From contig NZ_CP104264.1 in NCBI RefSeq assembly GCF_025244845.1, positions 1,116,001-1,180,000 of the forward strand: a DNA stretch of 64,000 nt. Reading direction: 5' to 3'. Below are positions 61,767-64,000 of this stretch, in pieces (position 1 is the stretch's first letter; each line of letters begins with the position of its first letter). The notes below the pieces were generated by a model. That model had not been told where the DNA came from. It saw only the letters and a program-made list of their open reading frames with translations, and did not search any database. This DNA comes from Arthrobacter sp. zg-Y1171. Its GTDB lineage: Bacteria; Actinomycetota; Actinomycetes; Actinomycetales; Micrococcaceae. A program made the position numbers and the translations under genes.

Positions 61767-62254
61767 GCACTCCGTCATCCCGCCGCACCGCAGGGGTGCT
61801 GATTGCCTCCACCCGCGCCGCCGCCGGCACCTACCAGGATGAATGCGGCCCGCTGATTGCCGACTGGCTGTATGCCCTGGGCTATGACATTGTGCTGGCC
61901 GAAGTGGTGCCCGACGGCGTGGAGGTCGCCGCGTCGCTGCAGCGCATCCTCGCCCTCGAACCTTCGGTCCTGCTCACCAGCGGAGGCACCGGGCTCAGCC
62001 CGGACGACGTCACCCCCGAGTCCACCGAGCCCCTGCTGGACCGGCACGTGCCCGGAGTCATGGAAGCCATCCGTGCCAAGGGGCTGGCCTCGACGCCGAT
62101 GGCCGCCATCAGCCGCGGGTTCGCCGGCACCGCCGGCCGCACCTTTGTGGTCAACCTGCCCGGTTCCCCGGCCGCGGTGGCGGACGGGCTGGCCGTACTG
62201 GAACCGATCATCGGCCATATCTGCGGCCAGTTGGAAGGAAAGCGTGAACACTAG
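61763..62254 (+). CDS. mog: Molybdopterin adenylyltransferase (MogA/MoaB family)
   Basis: Adenylylates molybdopterin before metal insertion. The 163-residue protein has [44 protein letters not shown] (about 70-92, the TSGGTG signature with the catalytic Asp), and [18 protein letters not shown] 61763 overlaps the moaC stop by 4 bases. Fits the MoaB/Mog family; the two members cannot be separated by sequence alone. Overlaps moaE by 11 bases. Confidence 0.92.
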   Translation: MSTPSSRRTAGVLIASTRAAAGTYQDECGPLIADWLYALGYDIVLAEVVPDGVEVAASLQRILALEPSVLLTSGGTGLSPDDVTPESTEPLLDRHVPGVMEAIRAKGLASTPMAAISRGFAGTAGRTFVVNLPGSPAAVADGLAVLEPIIGHICGQLEGKREH

Positions 62255-62681
62255 CGAAGTTGTCCGTGCCACCGTCTCCGCCGAGCCGCTGAGCAGCACC
62301 GAGGCCGAACAGAACGCGTGGTCGCCGGACTGCGGCGCCGTGGTCCTCTTCAGCGGCATCGTCCGCAACCACGACGACGGCAAGTCCGTCACGGCACTTG
62401 CCTACAGCGCGCACCCCACGGCACAGTCCGTGCTGGGCGAGGTGGCCGCCGGAATTGCGGCGAAGTACGACGGCGTCCGGATCTGGGTGGCCCACCGCAC
62501 CGGGGACCTGGACATCGGTGACGCCGCCCTGGTGGCTGCCGTCGCCTCGGCCCATCGAGGCACCGCGTTTGCGGCCTGCTCCGAGCTCGTGGACACGGTC
62601 AAGGCGAACGTGCCCATCTGGAAGGAGCAGGGCTTCACGGACGGCAGCACCGAGTGGGTGGGCGTCAGCGACCGGCCCTGA
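62244..62681 (+). CDS. moaE: Molybdopterin synthase catalytic subunit
   Basis: Large subunit of molybdopterin synthase, which uses MoaD-thiocarboxylate to sulfurate the precursor. The 145-residue protein has GAVVLFSGIVRNHDDGKSV (about 31-49), LAYSAHPTAQ, RIWVAHRTGDLDIGDAALVAAVASAHR (about 79-105) and VKANVPIWKEQGFTDG with the catalytic lysines (K-A-N, W-K-x). GTG 62244 with AAGGAA upstream. Last gene of the Moco set, 17 bases before dapB. Confidence 0.94.
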   Translation: MNTSEVVRATVSAEPLSSTEAEQNAWSPDCGAVVLFSGIVRNHDDGKSVTALAYSAHPTAQSVLGEVAAGIAAKYDGVRIWVAHRTGDLDIGDAALVAAVASAHRGTAFAACSELVDTVKANVPIWKEQGFTDGSTEWVGVSDRP

Positions 62682-62698
62682 CCGGTAATCTGGAGCCT

Positions 62699-63457
62699 AT
62701 GAGCGAAAAACTTGCCGTAGCGGTCCTCGGGGCCGCAGGCCGCATGGGGTCCGAGGCCGTTGCCGCCGTCGAGGCCGCCGAAGACATGGAACTCGTTGCA
62801 GCGCTGGGCCGTACCGACCCGCTGGAAACCCTCGTCTCGGCCGGTGCCCGGTACGTAGTGGACCTGACCGTGCCGGACAGCACCGAGGCCAACGTCCGCT
62901 TCGCCGTCGAGCACGGCATGCACGCCGTGGTCGGCACCACCGGATGGGATGCCGAGCGGCTGGGCCGCCTGGCGGAGCTGCTGGAAACGTCCCCCGCTAC
63001 CGGTGTGCTCATCGCGCCGAACTTCGCCCTCGGCTCCGTGCTGGCCTCGGCCTTCGCCGCCAAGGCCGCCCGGTACTTCGAATCGGTGGAACTGATTGAG
63101 CTGCACCACCCGGACAAGGTGGACGCCCCCTCGGGAACGGCCGTACGCACCGCGCAGCTGATCGCCGCCGCACGCGCCGAGGCCGCTGCGGCTCCCTCTC
63201 CGGATGCCACAACCAAGGCACTGCCGGGAGCGCGCGGCGCGGAGGTGGACGGAGTGCACGTGCATTCCGTGCGGCTGCGCGGGCTGGTGGCCCACCAGGA
63301 AGTGCTCCTGGGCGGACCGGGCGAGCAGCTGACCATCCGGCATGATTCCTTCGACCGCGCCTCCTTCATGCCCGGTGTCCTGCTGGGCCTGCGGCAGGTC
63401 GCCGACCATCCCGGACTGACCGTCGGACTTGACGGCTACCTCAACCTGAACGACTAA
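62699..63457 (+). CDS. dapB: 4-hydroxy-tetrahydrodipicolinate reductase
   Basis: Lysine/diaminopimelate pathway reductase using NAD(P)H. The 252-residue protein has the dinucleotide motif VLGAAGRMGSEAV (8-20), VVGTTGWD (about 80-87), APNFALGSVL (about 104-113), and the substrate/catalytic motif ELHHPDKVDAPSGTA (about 135-149) with the His pair and Lys. It is short relative to some members but typical for actinobacteria. TAATCT lies 7 bases before ATG 62699, so the transcript may be leaderless, although GGAG is also present. Confidence 0.94.
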   Translation: MSEKLAVAVLGAAGRMGSEAVAAVEAAEDMELVAALGRTDPLETLVSAGARYVVDLTVPDSTEANVRFAVEHGMHAVVGTTGWDAERLGRLAELLETSPATGVLIAPNFALGSVLASAFAAKAARYFESVELIELHHPDKVDAPSGTAVRTAQLIAAARAEAAAAPSPDATTKALPGARGAEVDGVHVHSVRLRGLVAHQEVLLGGPGEQLTIRHDSFDRASFMPGVLLGLRQVADHPGLTVGLDGYLNLND

Positions 63458-63465
63458 GGAACACG

Positions 63466-63951
63466 TTGTCTTTCTTCACGGGCCTTTTCTCCAACCGCGC
63501 CAAGCTCGGCGTGGCCCTGGTGACCCTGCTGCTCTTCTTCTACCTGTGGGTCTCGGCGCAGCGCGGCTGGCTGCTGCTCACTTCTGACGAAATTTCGGCC
63601 AAACTGATGGGCCTTGCCTACCTGGTGCTGCCGGTGGTCGGCGCGTGGGCGCTCATCCGTGAGCTGATGTTCGGCAACCGGACGGAGCAGATGGCCCGGA
63701 TCCTGGCCGAGGAAGGCCGGCTGCCGGTGGATGACCTGCCGCGTACGCCTGCCGGACGGATTGTGCGGGAAGCCGCGGACGCCCAGTTCCCCTTGTACAA
63801 GGCCGAGACCGAGGCCGCCCCCGAGGATTGGCGCAGCTGGTTCCGGCTGTCCTGCGCCTACGACGCCGCCGGGGACCGCACGCGCGCCCGGCGCACCATG
63901 CGGCAGGCCGGCAGGCTCTATGCGGGAACCCGGAACCAGCCCGGAGCCTAG
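63466..63951 (+). CDS. Membrane protein with TPR-like C-terminus
   Basis: A 161-residue protein: two hydrophobic segments (about 13-30 and 47-67), then a polar part with EQMARILAEEGRLPVDDLPRTPAGRI and WRSWFRLSCAYDAAGDRTRARRTMRQAGRLY, a single tetratricopeptide-like helix pair. TTG 63466, 8 bases after the dapB stop and with AAGGA upstream, indicates cotranscription. Actinobacteria often have such a protein after dapB; role unknown. Confidence 0.78.
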   Translation: MSFFTGLFSNRAKLGVALVTLLLFFYLWVSAQRGWLLLTSDEISAKLMGLAYLVLPVVGAWALIRELMFGNRTEQMARILAEEGRLPVDDLPRTPAGRIVREAADAQFPLYKAETEAAPEDWRSWFRLSCAYDAAGDRTRARRTMRQAGRLYAGTRNQPGA

Positions 63952-64000
63952 CGCTTCTGCCGGGCCGGGGCCGCGGTCCGGCCGCCCTTGCCGCGGGCCA
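63948..64000 (-). CDS. C-terminal end of an unidentified minus-strand gene (partial)
   Basis: On the minus strand an open frame enters from the window edge and ends at TAG (63950-63948), overlapping the convergent stop of the upstream gene. The visible end reads ARGKGGRTAAPARQKR, a basic tail. Sixteen codons are too few to name it. Confidence 0.35.
   Translation of the reverse strand, partial: ARGKGGRTAAPARQKR

Overview
This is a 64 kb stretch of high-GC actinobacterial core chromosome. Gene order and protein character point to the Micrococcaceae, Arthrobacter-like. Evidence: very GC-rich third codon positions, frequent GTG/TTG starts, many leaderless-type promoters, and the order rpsB-tsf-pyrH-frr-cdsA ... 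dxr-rseP-ispG-GNAT ... proS ... rimP-nusA-ylxR-infB-rbfA-truB-ribF-rpsO-pnp-M16 ... dapB, which matches the corresponding mycobacterial blocks. I found no tRNA, rRNA, prophage, transposase or CRISPR array.

Layout. 1-4.5 kb: end of rpsB, tsf, pyrH, frr, cdsA and a four-repeat DivIVA-like protein. 4.5-10.7 kb: two sodium:solute symporters, each with a small membrane partner, arranged divergently around a LytS/LytTR-type sensor kinase and response regulator; the shared intergenic region holds a striking 10-bp-periodic GTTCA array resembling LytTR-family sites plus a CRP/GlxR-like palindrome. 10.7-24.4 kb: a branched-chain amino acid (leucine) catabolic locus made of an Lrp/AsnC regulator, bkdABC, a TetR regulator, a biotin-dependent acyl-CoA carboxylase pair, an acyl-CoA dehydrogenase, 3-oxoacid CoA-transferase, a MaoC hydratase and a CitE-like lyase. 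Together they can carry leucine-derived 2-ketoisocaproate to acetyl-CoA and acetoacetyl-CoA. 24.4-32.5 kb: SDR-like protein, dxr, site-2 protease, PH-like membrane protein, SatD-like regulator with a membrane partner, YciI, ispG and a GNAT. 32.7-35.1 kb: three tandem paralogous lipoproteins. 35.2-40.1 kb: proS, a TSUP permease, an APH(6)-like kinase and a DUF4439 protein. 40.2-45.9 kb: the rimP-nusA-ylxR-infB-rbfA translation/transcription operon. 46-55.1 kb: aminotransferase, truB, small membrane proteins, ribF, rpsO, pnp and an M16 peptidase. 55.2-62.7 kb: molybdenum cofactor and molybdate-uptake genes (moaD, moaA, modA, modB, a membrane-anchored sulfite-oxidase-family enzyme, moeA, moaC, mog, moaE). 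62.7-64 kb: dapB, a TPR-like membrane protein and the end of a gene on the minus strand.

The least explained structure is non-coding. A bipartite intergenic repeat occurs at 15.0-15.2 kb and 27.9-28.2 kb. It has a 72-bp module identical in both copies, followed by a 19-bp-period forward-forward-reverse-reverse array; in the second copy it is expanded into 60-bp tandem repeats. Other points worth attention are the LytTR-type operator array, the tandem lipoprotein genes whose first 93 bp are nearly identical while the rest has diverged, the TTGCA-repeat promoter of the SatD-like gene, and modAB without an adjacent modC.
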